A stretch of 64,000 bases of DNA from Bretschneidera sinensis. Its lineage: Eukaryota; Streptophyta; Magnoliopsida; Brassicales; Akaniaceae. The position numbers and the translations under genes were made by a program. The stretch spans positions 88,446,084 through 88,510,083 of the forward strand of contig CM043705.1 in NCBI GenBank assembly GCA_023935145.1. The letters run 5' to 3'. Below, one piece after another: positions 25,769 through 39,200 of this stretch (the stretch's first letter is position 1; each line of letters starts with the position of its first letter). The notes below the pieces were generated by a model that saw only the letters and a list, made by a program, of their open reading frames with translations, ran no database searches and had not been told where the DNA came from.

Positions 25769-28391
25769 TCAAAATAGCACATCAGATTCAATTCCTTCAT
25801 AAAAAGAAGCTTGAATTTTGGTGCTAAAGCTTGGATTTTTGACTTGTGGTTCCCTAGACCATAAAGGAGGGATGATTTTGTATTCTTGGGTTGGCTCTTC
25901 CTCTTTCTTGACTTCATTTTCTTCTAAAATGTTTTCTGAAAATGCATTTGGATTATCTATAATACACTTCTGTAAAGCCACGAATAGATGCACACAATCG
26001 GAACCCTATACCAACGGAGAAAATTTGGGCCAACCCCACCCCCTTTACAAACGGAGAAAAGGCCAGGGTAAACAGCATCCAGATTCAAGGGCCAATAAAC
26101 TGCAACCCAGCAGTGGCCATATAAAAGTTGAGAAGACCAGGAAGCAAAACATAATTCTAGTTAAATTAAGACAGTTCTTAAGCAGTTATAAAGCACTGAA
26201 AGTCTATTTTGTTCTTTCTCCTTGGCAGTCAAATAAACAAAACCATGCACACCACTGGAATACACGATAAGGAACTGCGAAAAATGTGAAATCTTCAACT
26301 TCCCAGAAAAGAAGTGTGCTACTGTCAGCTTTATTGTTGACACATGAAGATTTAGATCTTATTTTCTTCCTTCAGTTCTTATTAACAATCAAGTTATCCT
26401 ACCAACTTAACTTTTGTCTAAAAAGGATGTACACTTGACTGGATAAAAGAGAATGACAGCTTAAATAAAAGAAATTAGTCTACTTGTTCTACAAGGTCAC
26501 AATCACCATATATTAGTAACACTTACCTTTTCCTCAGCAGTACTTTTGAGAAAATAGAGAAATGCCCCTGAAAACTGAAATCCAGATGGGCCAATTCACA
26601 AGTCTGCTATGCAAGGACATTCTAATGCTTTCTCAGCCTTGGCTTCAAGAGACTGAGAAATGTGTTGTTCAAGTTCTTTAATAATTATCTTTAAAATTAA
26701 AAAAATTAAAGAAAAAAGAAAAGCAAGTCATTCTAGTTAAAATGTAGACCAACCTCATTCTCATCATTTCCATATGCTACAGTTTCTGTAAAATCAAGAG
26801 ACAATGGAATGTCAAACATTGCATGGAACAAATGAGCAAGTGACCAATGCATTCGAAATCAAAGATGCAGTTTCAATGTTAATGATGCAAGAAAACCACA
26901 TAAGCTTTTCCATGCTGGGAAAAGAAAGGTTCAGAAGATAATTGCAAAGGCTAGTAGTGAATTATTTAGAGAACATAGCACCATATACACAAAAAAGTGA
27001 AAAGAAGATAAGAAATTAAGAATTCAATAAGAGACAATGCCTTTTGTAAACCAAAATACTGAAACGTTTCACTAATTAGACTATATTTGCATTTGGTTCG
27101 GGAAGCTACTTGGCAAGCAAAAACTTTCATGAAACAAGACAACCAACATTAAAAAAAAAAAAAAAAAAAAATAGAACTTGATTCCTAACCAAAATAGGCC
27201 CTACTGAATAAACATTACACAGAATCTTGGACACCAGGATGTTGAAAACTCTAAACCAAGCTTAAAATCAAAATACCACTAAATAGGCTGAGAATAAAAT
27301 TTTCATGAACCATTCCCAAAACGATACAGTTCTGCCACCACAAACACACACATAAAACAAATAAATATATAAAATTATCGCTCTCAATTCAATGACCTAA
27401 ATAAAGAATTGTTTAAAACTGAGAATCCTTTGTCACACAGCCTTGAAATTGCACGGGTCTCACCTCCATCAAAAATATCGTATATAGGCCCTGCAGATTG
27501 CAATAAATTGAAAACATCACAGAGAATAAAAGCTAAATCTTTCTCCTTGTTTGCATCATATACATAACATGAAGTAAATGATAGGTGGCTTCTAATCGTG
27601 GAAGAACAACCTTTGTATTTATCAAACATGAAGGACTTCTTCACTGTATTCAGCTCACATGGAGCTCTGACTTCTATGACCTATAGTGACTTCCAAACTT
27701 TAAAATGCTACTCCATGTCAGGTCTTAAGAAATGAATGACAACAAAAAGATTATCATAAGCATCAAAGCTGTACAATGGATTATGAATATGTGAGTAGAT
27801 CATCAGCAAAATCACCTTTCATTTTTATCTTTACATTTCCTTTTATTTAGTTTCAGTTTAGCTTCATGTAAAGACCGAATACAAATGTCTTTCATGATAT
27901 GTTTTCACCTTTTTTTAAATAAATAATTGTTCTAATGTTTTAATTTGTCTAATAATCAAAGGCAAAGAACTCTGTGAAGGAGCCTCAATCACTTGAAATT
28001 AATTCTCATGTTCATCAATTTTGGCACAATTTAGCTTCTAAATCAATTTTGCAATTTGCCATGATTGCATCTCTAGAAAATTTGAACATTAAGAAGAAAA
28101 AATCAAGGAAGTAAAGTGTCAAAAGTTTTCCCAAAATCCTACAGTTTAACATAGTTCTATCTTTTCAACTCCAAAAAAGCACAGACATTTTAACAAACAC
28201 TAAAGCTCATCATTTGTCTTCTGGGTTAATAAGTAGCAATGATGCTTGAGGCAACAAACTAAAAGGAATAAAAGGAAGAGATAGAAACCTGCAATAAGAG
28301 AGTCTATGGAGGTAGAAGAAAGTTGAGAATTTTGTGGTGCAACAGAAGATTACTGCTCCTGTGCCGCTTCCTCGCTCTGTGTTTGACCCAT
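25769..28391 (-). pseudogene. MIA40: MIA40 (CHCH oxidoreductase), disabled, introns retained
   Basis: Homologous to plant MIA40, the disulfide carrier for import into the mitochondrial intermembrane space and peroxisomes. Four exon remnants with GT-AG borders keep frame: 28289-28391, 26754-26785, 26527-26652 and 26005-25769. They begin MGQTQSEEAAQEQ and contain DSLIA, ETVAYGNDENE, SLEAKAEKALECPCIADL, FLKSTAEEK and GSDCVHLFVALQKCI, ending in an acidic tail with EEEPTQEYKIIPPLW. Lesions: TAA at codon 14; Met-to-Ile in STSIDSLIA; TGA after CIADL, where family members have a residue (usually Arg); and both cysteines of the first CX9C replaced (GPC to GPS, FLC to FLY). The CPC redox motif and second CX9C survive. 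Retained introns argue for a duplicated genomic copy, not a retrocopy. The C-terminus runs past the usual end. Confidence 0.9.
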
Positions 28392-29149
28392 CTTCTTCTT
28401 CTCTTTCGCCTGGAAACCGTAGAGGAAGCAGAAGAAAAGAAAAAAGGAAATACGAAAGGGGAAAAATACTCGATTGAAGCCATGAAACGGTGCCGTATCG
28501 CTCTTTTATATATAAAAGAGTACAGATTTCATGGCCAAATGGCCCATATTAGAGAAACTGGAGTCTTAATGTGGCCAAATGGCCCATGTTAAATTAATCT
28601 TTCAATTATTAAAGATGATAACTTTTCCTTTTCATCTTTCAAACATAAACGATATTTAAAGTTAAATTTAAGTTTACTTAAACGTACTTAGATTCAACTT
28701 ATTTAAGTTAGACAAGCTCAATTAAACAAATTTACTTAAATCCAACCCCTCCAAAATCCAAATACAGTATTTTCTGTACCCTCAAATTAGAGGAGATGGG
28801 TCTATGAGAAGTTTTAAAGTTTTTACTTTTAATTTCAGTTTTAAGCCCAACTCATTTTCTTTCACCCTTCTTCCAATATGTTACCCTCCTTTCCCTCTTT
28901 TTTTTTTTGACTAAAACATCCAAAATACCCCCCTCCCTTATCCTCCATTTTAAGCCCTTCCTTCCCCTCCCCTCTAACTTCCACTCATACCGTACAAATT
29001 TCAAGAATTGAAGTGTAGGTTTACCAGCTGAAAAGACCCAATTGTAATCTTTACCTAAACTCAAATGGGTTTTTATAATTTACCCTAAAATTATTGGCAG
29101 TTACCAGAACGCTAAAAAATCCTCTTTCCCCTTATTGAGGGATCCATAT
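28392..29149. other. MIA40 pseudogene upstream region
   Basis: A purine-rich former leader is followed by AT-rich DNA. The palindromic string TGGCCAAATGGCCCAT occurs twice (near 28531 and 28572). Nothing else is supported. Confidence 0.4.
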
Positions 29150-29450
29150 GTTAATAACATTAATGGCCACAAGCAAAAAATGGGCACAAACACTGTTCGA
29201 TACGTTTTCACAATCAAAATCAGGCAAATTCATAATGCCAGTTTTTGGTATAATAATCAAGGATATAAGATTCGAATGTAATTTACACATTTGCATCTCA
29301 TGGGAAAACCAAACACTACAATTTAGGATGGGGGTAGAGGTCAACGACTACATTATTTCCTTCAATCATTTTCTTATAACTGTGTTTCTGGCTTCCCACC
29401 AGAGAGAAGAAAAAAAAATTATAGTTTCTAATAAAGTTACAGAATAAAGG
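29150..29450 (+). repeat. Dispersed segment shared with 19290-19560
   Basis: Partner of the segment at 19.3-19.6 kb. The best-matching core spans about 29272-29311. Both copies lie roughly 500-700 bp downstream of a minus-strand gene or pseudogene end (FIPS5 here, ABCI1 there). Confidence 0.45.
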
Positions 29451-29993
29451 GAATAACAGAATCATTCATCAACAGCTACCTTGATGTTCTCCTCTAGTCA
29501 TACAAAAGTTTCTCCTCTCCCGCTCAACGGTTTCACTATAAAATTTTCTTAGCTGCAAAGCTATCACAACTGGAAGATGCCTGCATCTAGCTAGTGCCTC
29601 CTACACTGCCTGCTTCCACACAGGACAGATCCTGCACCTGTCTGGTACCTGACTTATTGCACCCAGATTGAATCTGAGTAATACAATTCACTCAACGCAA
29701 TTCTGTGCCACCATCAGTGACAAGTTCAATGTTACATTTAAGTATATACAGATAATAATTAGAAGTATATGGTGGCCACAATATTACACTAATTATATAA
29801 TTATAGCTGAGGCACATCGCTATCCCTGGAACCCTAAAGAAGCATTTTAAAACAAAAGGGATGAGTTCTGGGCTCCTGATTTAATTACCAGAGGCTGAGC
29901 AGAACTACAAAACACAAAAGTAGTCCAGCTAAATAATGTCAGCTCAATCTGATAGTAATCCAGCCAAAAAATATCAGCTCCTCAATCTCATTA

Positions 29994-32900
29994 TTAGTTA
30001 CTGATCCATCTTCGTTTCCGAGCTGGCCGCTCCTGCTTGATCTCTGTTGTATCTGCAGTAGTTTCACTTGTAGCAGAAGGCAGTGCTTCACTCTCCATTT
30101 TCTTTATTACCAAGGCATCTTTCTCACTTGGCATCGGAAGCTTGAACCGCTCACTTCGCTTCTTCAGCTTTTCAACTGTGTCCAGGTGCCAATCTTCCAA
30201 CGGTTTTGCATCAGCATCCTTGATCTCTGGATCAGAGGCACCTTTTTCTTCAGACGGTGGATGTTGGTTGTCAATAGAGTCAAGTGCCTTGGTAGTTTCA
30301 CCTGGAAGTTTGCTGGATTCTGAAGATCCACCAACGTTATTCCTATCAACCTCTTTAAACTTCAAGGAAGCAGACGACTTGCTGTCTATACTGAAATCCC
30401 TCTCCTTATGGCTCGTCCAACGCTCCAATTTGGAGCGCCCTCTCCTTGAATCTTGTTGTTCATCATCTGAGGAAGCATCATCCCTATGTTTCTGGGAAGA
30501 GTTATGTTGCATTCGAATCTCATTCTTGCCATTTCCCTGCCCACCGGTACCTCTCAAGCCCTAAAAAAGGCAAAAGCAATCAAGAGCAGAAGCGCTTAAC
30601 TCTGCAGAGAAGAGGCCTACTAGGGAACAACCTAAATGGCAATTAGGTAAGGAGAGGAAGAAAAAGAATTATAATGCAATGCCCTCTGACACTTGAAACT
30701 AACTGCTGATACATAAATGAAATTATATAAAAATAGCTTCCATAAAAGAAGTGGAAAACTCATAGGAAAGTAGGGGGTTGCAACCAACCAGAGAAAAGAA
30801 AATCTTATCATGCTAACAACAGGTTTACACTCAAAATTTCATAGATTTCATCTTGGATCAGACTGGACAATTTATCTGAAAACAAATTTATGTTTAATGC
30901 AAGGCATCTTTTACTATAAAAGAAAACAACTTACTATTGTGTCTGATTAATGCCCAGAAATGCCCTTTTATAACTGTTTGGACTCTACTGACAGTAACAT
31001 ATACTGAATCACTGCAATACACACCTTATATACACCTAAAAGATGGAATCACATGCATAGAATGCATGGCACTACAATAAGTCAATCACTATCTTTACAT
31101 ACTAACGCCACCTGCTATTTAATTCAGCAACAAATCTGAGCCACAGGAGGGGAAAAAGAGGGAAAACATGATCTTGTGACAAATCAAGAAGATGCCGTTA
31201 CAATATGCCCAGACAGGAAAGACATTGTAGAATTCACGCTGCAGGTTTAGTGATTAAAGTTGTCAGGTAAAAGAAGAAGAATAGGAAAAAAAAAGCATAA
31301 TCAATAACAGCATCCATTTGAAAGTGCACTAAACAACAGCAACACTGCATGAAAGTTTAGGACTCCCCTTAATGGGTAAGAACTTCATTTTTTTTATTAA
31401 AAAAATATCCAAAATTCAGTTTTCTGTGTTCCCTATCTACAAACATTTATGAAAATACCACTATGAAAATTATTCACTCCATTCAATTAACAGATCCCAT
31501 TTATAGCAGCTTTATGTTTTTCAAGTTCTTATCCTAATCAACAGATGTCACCTCGCAAAAAAAAAACCTAGCCAGTTGCCAAGATATTAAAAAAGGGTGT
31601 CGGGGCTTAGCCAACAATTTGATGAAAAGAGCCACCATTCATTATTGCCTGACCCTCACCAAGCAGAAAATTAAATGACACCGCTTCCTAAACAGGATAG
31701 CCTCTTGCAAGCAGACCCATTCACTTTAGCCATTAAAAACCACATAGGCAATTCAAGAAGTGCTTGTCCAGATACATAAGCCCACTTGCTGGTTTCCATA
31801 CCCAACCCCACCTTCTTTCAGAGTATACTGTCTATAAGAGGAAGTTTGATGAAACATTGTTGGTCAAGCAAATTCAGCCATATTTTCTGGTTAGCACTAT
31901 AAAGGGTTTGCATTCTATCAATTCTAGTTTGAAGACCTATTTATTTACGGCGGCACATTCGCTGATAATTGAATTATTAAGGAATGAAGTCTCCTTATCG
32001 TTATGGAACTTCATGTTCTTGAGTCTATGGAACATACCATCTCATTAATGTGACCACTTTGGGCCTCTTGGTTTCTCTTGGACAAGCCCAAAGTGTTGAG
32101 ATCCCCACCTTCAGATTCTTTAGTCTTCCTCATGTTTTCTTTATGCTTTTTCTCTTGCCCCCTTTGGTTTTCATATGCATCAACAGAACGATTACGAGTG
32201 CTTGACCTTTCTTGTCGGGATTTTCTCTCATCATTACCCAGTTGGTTTGCACGTGCATAAACATCATCACGTCCCCTGTGATGTGAAGAATTTTCATCGT
32301 CGATGCGATCCCTTCTCTTCAGCTGTTCACTGTGTCGAACTGTGTCTTTGGCTTGATAATCTTTATCAGAACCCTTATATTCATCCTTCACCCTAGCATG
32401 GCTGACCAATCCTCTGTCTTCTGAGCCACGTCCACTCCTCACAGCACTCCGTCCTTCTCTCACACGCTTAGGTACAATTTCTTCACGGGACTGTTTTAAC
32501 CTATGCCATTCCTCCCTCTCCCTCTGCCTGTCACCTCTCTCTCTCTGCAACCAGATTTCATCTTTGTGCCTAACAGAATGGTGATCATCAAAATTGTCTC
32601 TAACCTTTTGTTGATCGTCTCTCTTATGCTGATCCAACATATCATCCCTTTCTCGTTTTCGACGGCTTATGGATTCTCTGTGACCATGCAACATTTCCTC
32701 TTTGTCAGCGTGCTCCCTCCTCAGATATTCCTCATCCTTCCTTCTCTTGCTGTGGTAATCATCCACCACTTCATACCTACTCTTCAAATTATCATCTCTT
32801 TCCCTGTGCCTTGAACCAACATCCTTATCATAATGCACCCTGTAGCTGCCATTATCCAACTGTTTTCTTGATTGAGGATGTTCATCTTTGTCACTCCTTT

Positions 32901-35900
32901 CACTTTCCCGAATCTTACCCCTGTGCCTAGATCCTATTTCGTCTCCACGATCCCTCTTCCTTGAGTCCTCAGTTCTACTTTTTCTACTATAAGGATCATC
33001 ATCTCTTCGTTGCCAAGCTCCATCAGGAATGTCACGCTCCTTTCTCCTATCAAAACCCTCAGTTTTCATATATGAATGATGGGCCAAGCTAGGATCAAAG
33101 TCTCTATGAGGATAAGAATCCTCCCTCCCTTTCAGTGCCACGCGATTTTTTTCCATCTCTTGTCTCCCATCATGATCTTTTCTACAGTAATTCTGTTCAT
33201 TTTCATCAAGATGTCTCCTGCTGCTTCCTGTCTGTTCAGAATATCTATCTTCGATAACTTCCTCCTCCATACCATCTCGCCACTTCTGATAATCTCGGCT
33301 GCTTCCAGATCTTGCTTTGCTGTTTTCGCTACTTCTTGCTGGCTTTGAGTCATCATCGTCATCAACTTCTTGAAGTGCCAATGGTTCAACTTGAGAACTC
33401 GTTTTTTGTTTCTTCATGGAGTGAGAAATTTTTCCATCTTTATCATTTGTTAATTCCTCCTTCTCCAATAAAGAGCTTTCATCGGCATCAGGCACAACAT
33501 CTTTGTGCTCAATACTTGATTGCCTGGCATCCCTAACTGCCACAGGAGATGAAGAAGGCAGGCTGCCTCTACCATCCATGCTTTCAGTTGAGTCTTCCTC
33601 CTGATCATCAAGGAACTTCTCATCCCGCACACTTCGACTAGGAGTTAGACGAGGGGATCGATCACATGCTCTTCCTTGCGACCGCCTGTGTTTGAAAGAG
33701 AGTAAAAAAAATGTTTGTTAAGTTTAGGTGCAGTGTTAGTAGGTCAAAGTAAACCAAATAAAGGTAAAAGAAGACTACAAAAGAATCAAAGACACTAAGA
33801 GATCCCTAATCAAATATAAAATTTGTAATTAGCCTTCTTAGCCTAGCGGTTTTCCCCTTCAAAATGAGAAGTTCAGGATTTGTATCACATGACAGGTCAT
33901 GGGAAGGGGAGAATACTTCTACTGCTCAGACTCTTTTTTTTATAAGCTTTCTACTGCTCACACTCAATAAAAAATGAGAAGAAGATAATAATGAAATAGC
34001 AACATGTGCATGTGTGTGCACATTTGTACACATCTTAAGATAAGTCAAAATAAAGTGACCAAACTATAGCAAAAGTATCTCTTACCAGTATTAACCTTCA
34101 ACTTTTTAGATAAACAAAGAGAAAATAAAGCCATAATCCGAACTTACTGTCTCTAACTTTTAAGAAATCAAAATCTATCAAATATTTTATTTTTAGTTTC
34201 TAGCATTCTCTAAATCCTATATTATCCTTTAATAAGGCTTCTCCAATGCATATGAAAGGCAGACCAAATTGTACTACTGATGCAGAAATTCATGCGAAGA
34301 AGCAAAATTCCTTTTAGTAACCATGTGCTTTCCTAGTTAATTAATTATGCTCTTAACTTCTGTGGCAAACAACCAAAAGGAGAAAAAGAAAAAGAAAAGG
34401 AACAAGCCTTCATGTGACAAATTGAGGTGGGTTCTACTTTAACTCTTAATTGAAGGAGTATAGCAAAATCGAATATAAGTCATAAAACTTGCAACATATA
34501 ATAATATGATTCTATCTGAAAGAAATCCATCCTAAGTTATTTAGTACCTGTCATCCTGAGGAGTCCCACAGTTCCCATGAGGATATACAGGAGTCTGGCT
34601 CCTTGAACCAGGAAGATATTGAAGTGGTGCGTCTGGAGGGAAGGGCAAAATCCCATCTTCTTCAGGTATGTTATGCGGAATAGAGAATTTAATTGGTGTC
34701 CTTGCAATCTGCTCCCTCTTTCGACTACTATAAGTATCTGGAAAATCATCAAAATATTCATCATCTACTGGTCTAATTTTATCGTTAGCTACATGGTCGC
34801 CTCTAAGATCCTCTCTTGGAAGATCAGTGTCCATTCTGTCCAGAGTGGAGGAACCATCATCAACAGGGTCCTGCAAGACAATCTGTTTACACAAGTACCT
34901 TCAGTTAAAATGCACTGCATACGCAGCACATATATTCACAGATGTACAAATTAGAGCCAGTGTGATTTAAAACATGTTGGACTACCAACCTCAATTATTG
35001 CATCAGAATCACGAATCCGAGGAGGTCTAGTATCAATGGAAGGGAGACGTTCACCATAACCAGCTTCCACCTGTATTGGTCTCCCAGTAGGCTGTTATAA
35101 AATAAATTATATCAGTGAGTCTCGAAAATGATATAAAAAATGAATACGACATTTGGAAGCGTCCGGCATTCTTTGTTGCACTCCTAAATCTATGCATGCC
35201 TAATGTAAGATAATTCTTTTTGCTATATATATATAGGAAAACTATAACTTCACTAAGAATATTTTCAATGTAAAAACAAATCCCTCCCCCTGCCCTTTTG
35301 TCTTGGCTAAACATGTAAAAAGGATAACTTAGGAGGTGAAGCATACCAACGGTGGTCGCACACGACCTTTTGTCAAATCACTTTGTCCAGCATCTGGCTT
35401 CCCAAAATTTGAATTGTCAACTGGAACATCCTTAAGGCCAGCTGCTGCAGCTAATTCTGGGGGTAAATCTGGATCATACTCCTAAAATGAAAGAAACAGA
35501 ATTAAAATTTCGTTTCTCCCAAATTTGCATTGGAGAAGCCATCTCATCTATCCATTAATCTACTTAAACTCAAATATATATAAGATCAATCTTCCAAAGA
35601 TGCATAAGCACCACATTACCTGCTCTGTTCGCCCACTTTCATAAACACGAATTTTACTTTGCATAGTAGTCTCCATGCGGAGTTGTTCCTGTAGAAGTTT
35701 GAAGGATCACCTTCTTAGTCCTCATTTATGTAGTAGACAATATCATTGAAAGCTAATAATTACCAGCAGTTTGCAATAATCTTTCCAGCTCTCCTCATTC
35801 AAATCGAAGTTGAAGAAGTCTGAGATATCAATACCAGGATATCTCCATGGCTTTTCCTCGAAACCATCAATGTCAACATCAAATATGGTCCTGAAAAATC

Positions 35901-36189
35901 ATAGTGTGTCAACAAACATTCGTGAGGCAGAACATATTTTGAAGTTCAATAACTTTATATTCACTATTAGAATACTCAAATATAAAGAAGTTTTACAAGA
36001 GCATCCAAAACAAGCAGAAATGCATCCTGCAGGTGGCAACAAGCAATTTGCTGCAGTGATCGGAACATATGGATTGAAAATATAAGCATAAAAGTTTCCA
36101 GCACAACTTGTTTGAAAACTTGTTTTTGTTTTGAGAGATCAGAAAACATGAAAAAAAAACTTACCAGACAGTTTTCTATCCTTGTTACT

Positions 36190-36234
<45 letters not shown>

Positions 36235-39200
36235 CAAAGATGCATTGACACAAGGTGTAAGAATAACATATCTTACACCAATCTATAATTTTTTGTATAA
36301 TACATATTTTACAAAACGGACAATTGGATTTAATCTTCTATTCGTGTAGATCATGCAAGCAAAATTTCACATCAATGAGATATTTCTAAGTCCATCTATG
36401 TTGCTAAAATTGAGCAGAGTTAAAAGGTTCAATTTAATGGCCTATGCGGATGAAATACTTGCACATATTTGATTAGTGTGAAATTTTGCATGCATGATCT
36501 GCGTGAATAGGTGATTAAATTAAATGGTCGGTTTTGAAAAAAAAAACAAATTATTCAAAAAATTATAGAGTGGTGTAAGACATCATTATTCTTACACTTG
36601 GTGTCAATTGATCCTTGCTATATATATATATATATATCATTGTTACCAGATTCTCGAAACAGAAACAGAAACAAAAACAAAAAAACTAGCTAGAATTTAT
36701 TACGTAGTTGCTACTCTTGCTGACTCTTAATTCTTGATTATAGACCCAATGCTATTGGCTTAGACACCCACCGATTGTAGATATCATGAGTTGCAGATAT
36801 TGTAATGTCATTATCAGGTATCAAAATATATCTGCTAATAGAAATTTTAGACAACAGAACCGAACAACTCTGATAAAAGGAGAGTATTGAACTAGAAGAA
36901 AGATCAAATAGCATCCATGGTCTAGCTACATCATACACACACACACATATTTAAAATGGGGGGTATCTCAGACTACAAATTGCTCAGATAGAGGTTAGAG
37001 CAAAAACCACCTTTCCTTTCTATGCAGAAATGGAAATGAGGAGATTTCAAATCTCTAGAGTTCCTAAATCACCAAGCTAATGATTTCTCTTCGTCGTGTC
37101 ATTCTGAGCAATATTTGTACTTTTGCAAACTTAATAATTAGAGATGTGTCTTGCACAAAAAGTGTAATAGATTCATATGGCAAACCCAAATGATTTAAAT
37201 GATTTGGAAAATCCAGGATAAATATCTACCCGCTTATATTTTATTTACATGCAGCCCAAAAGCTAAGAAATTATACGCTGGTGCACAAGATAAACTTGGT
37301 TATGGGGGCTAATCTGATAAGGTACTTGCTGTCTAGCCCGTCATAGAGCAGTCGACTAGAAGTAGAAGACTGCTAGCCTGTGAGAAGGCGACCTCATTGA
37401 TTGGAAAACCCTGGATAAATATCTAGCCTAGAATAAATATCAGGTTCATATATTTAAAAAGAAGAAGAGAAATTTCACTTTCTTGTGGACTTTCTAGATT
37501 AAGCCAGAGAATTTTCAAACAGGTTTTCATTTGTATCTCATGCAGCCAAAATATAATCTGATAAAGGGGCATTATATAACGGTGAGATGATATTTGCATC
37601 AGAAAGATAAAATTCAAAAGTGCAACTCTCACTCTGTCATATTCTTAAGAACCACGCAAGAAAAACAGGCACTCAATGATGCGTGCAGTTAGAGAGAGAC
37701 AGAGGAAAGAAGATTTGACTATCCTGTGTGGGTAACAGGGTACTAGAAAAAGGTAAACTAATTTTCCCACACAGCAGTACAATAAGGATATTCAAGGACA
37801 AACTGACAATTGAGAATGACAAAGACAATACCACAACCAATTCTTTTAAACGGAAGATTATATATAAAGATTTTAAGACTAAAGTAGCATCAAAATTTAA
37901 CAAAGAAAACAATATAATATTACATACAACATGAAACCCGAAACAAGTCATTAGAATTAGGAGCTAATTGAAAATTACTTGTGAGAAGGAATTGTAAACT
38001 CCAGTCCACCACCAAAACCTCGACCTGACATATTGTTACCCCAAGGTGTCCCAAAGCCAGGATGGAAGCCTTTCTGCATGGGAGGAGCATTTTTCATTCC
38101 CGGTGGACGCCAGTCCCCTCTACCACGACCAGCCATAGGACCCATGTTGACAAGTGGACGAACTTGACCTGGGCCTCCCCCAATACCAGCTGTAGTTGCT
38201 CCAGGCATTGTTGTTGCACCAGGTCTTACATACTGCATCAGCAGAAAATAGACCATAAGATTAATGGGGAAACATAAGCAAGTGGGCAGCTACAGCACCC
38301 TTTTTATAAAATTTAAGTTTTGCTACATATGGTCAAACTCTTGACACACAAATGGTTATTTTTCTTCTCATGTATATATAAGTGCGCGCGCGTGTGTGAA
38401 TGCTAGCATGCGTGTGTGTACATATGATTTCAAGATAAAGGTCAATTTTGCATCATGTTACCGATAAATGAAAAATATGTTGTAAAAACAAAGCATATTT
38501 AATTGTTACTAACAAGATTACAATTTGAAAGCATTAGAAGCCAAAAATTAAGAGAGAAAAACCTAATAAACTTCCATAAATATAGTAACACAGTTTTAGT
38601 ACATGAAAACATATAAAACTCACAACAGAGCAAGAAAACCTCAAGTTTGAGTAGGCCACTGCAGAGTTAAATGCTAGTCAAACGACATGCAATAGAATAG
38701 ATGGAAAACTAACAAAGAACTCGATTATTCAAAAACAAGATCTTTTAGTTTGTAAACAAGATCTGTGCAAAGCAGAAAAGCATGGCAAAAAAGTTGTAGG
38801 GCACAGGAAGTGCCTTTACAGTGGTTAAGCAAAGGATTAAATAAGATTTAAGATAAAGAATGGATCAGGGGCATTTCCCTTTGAAGTGTCGGTAAGGACA
38901 TTCCCCTGCTCACCAATTGGACAGTTTCGAGGCGTGTGTGTGAGTTTTAACAATATATATATATAGAAGAATGGAGCAGGGACGAAATCAACAGATGTCA
39001 AAATATTGTGGTACATGGAAATCGCACCTCAAGTGACATTAAGGATATTACAATTATACAATCAAAAAATATAATTAAAGCATGGAGCACAAACTAGAAC
39101 TGACTTAAAACTTAATAATGCAAATAAATAAATAAAGTTCAGCTGGTTGTTGCTAATGCTTGTCTGAAGCAAAGTTTTCAAACCAATCACGGTGACAAGC

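Noticed and set aside
29148..29447. 99-aa open frame as a gene
   Set aside because: Similarity to the 19.3-kb copy does not stay in this frame and no domain is visible.
30037..30564. Plus-strand 175-aa open frame
   Set aside because: Antisense shadow of the last FIPS5 exon, whose minus-strand reading is clearly the conserved one.
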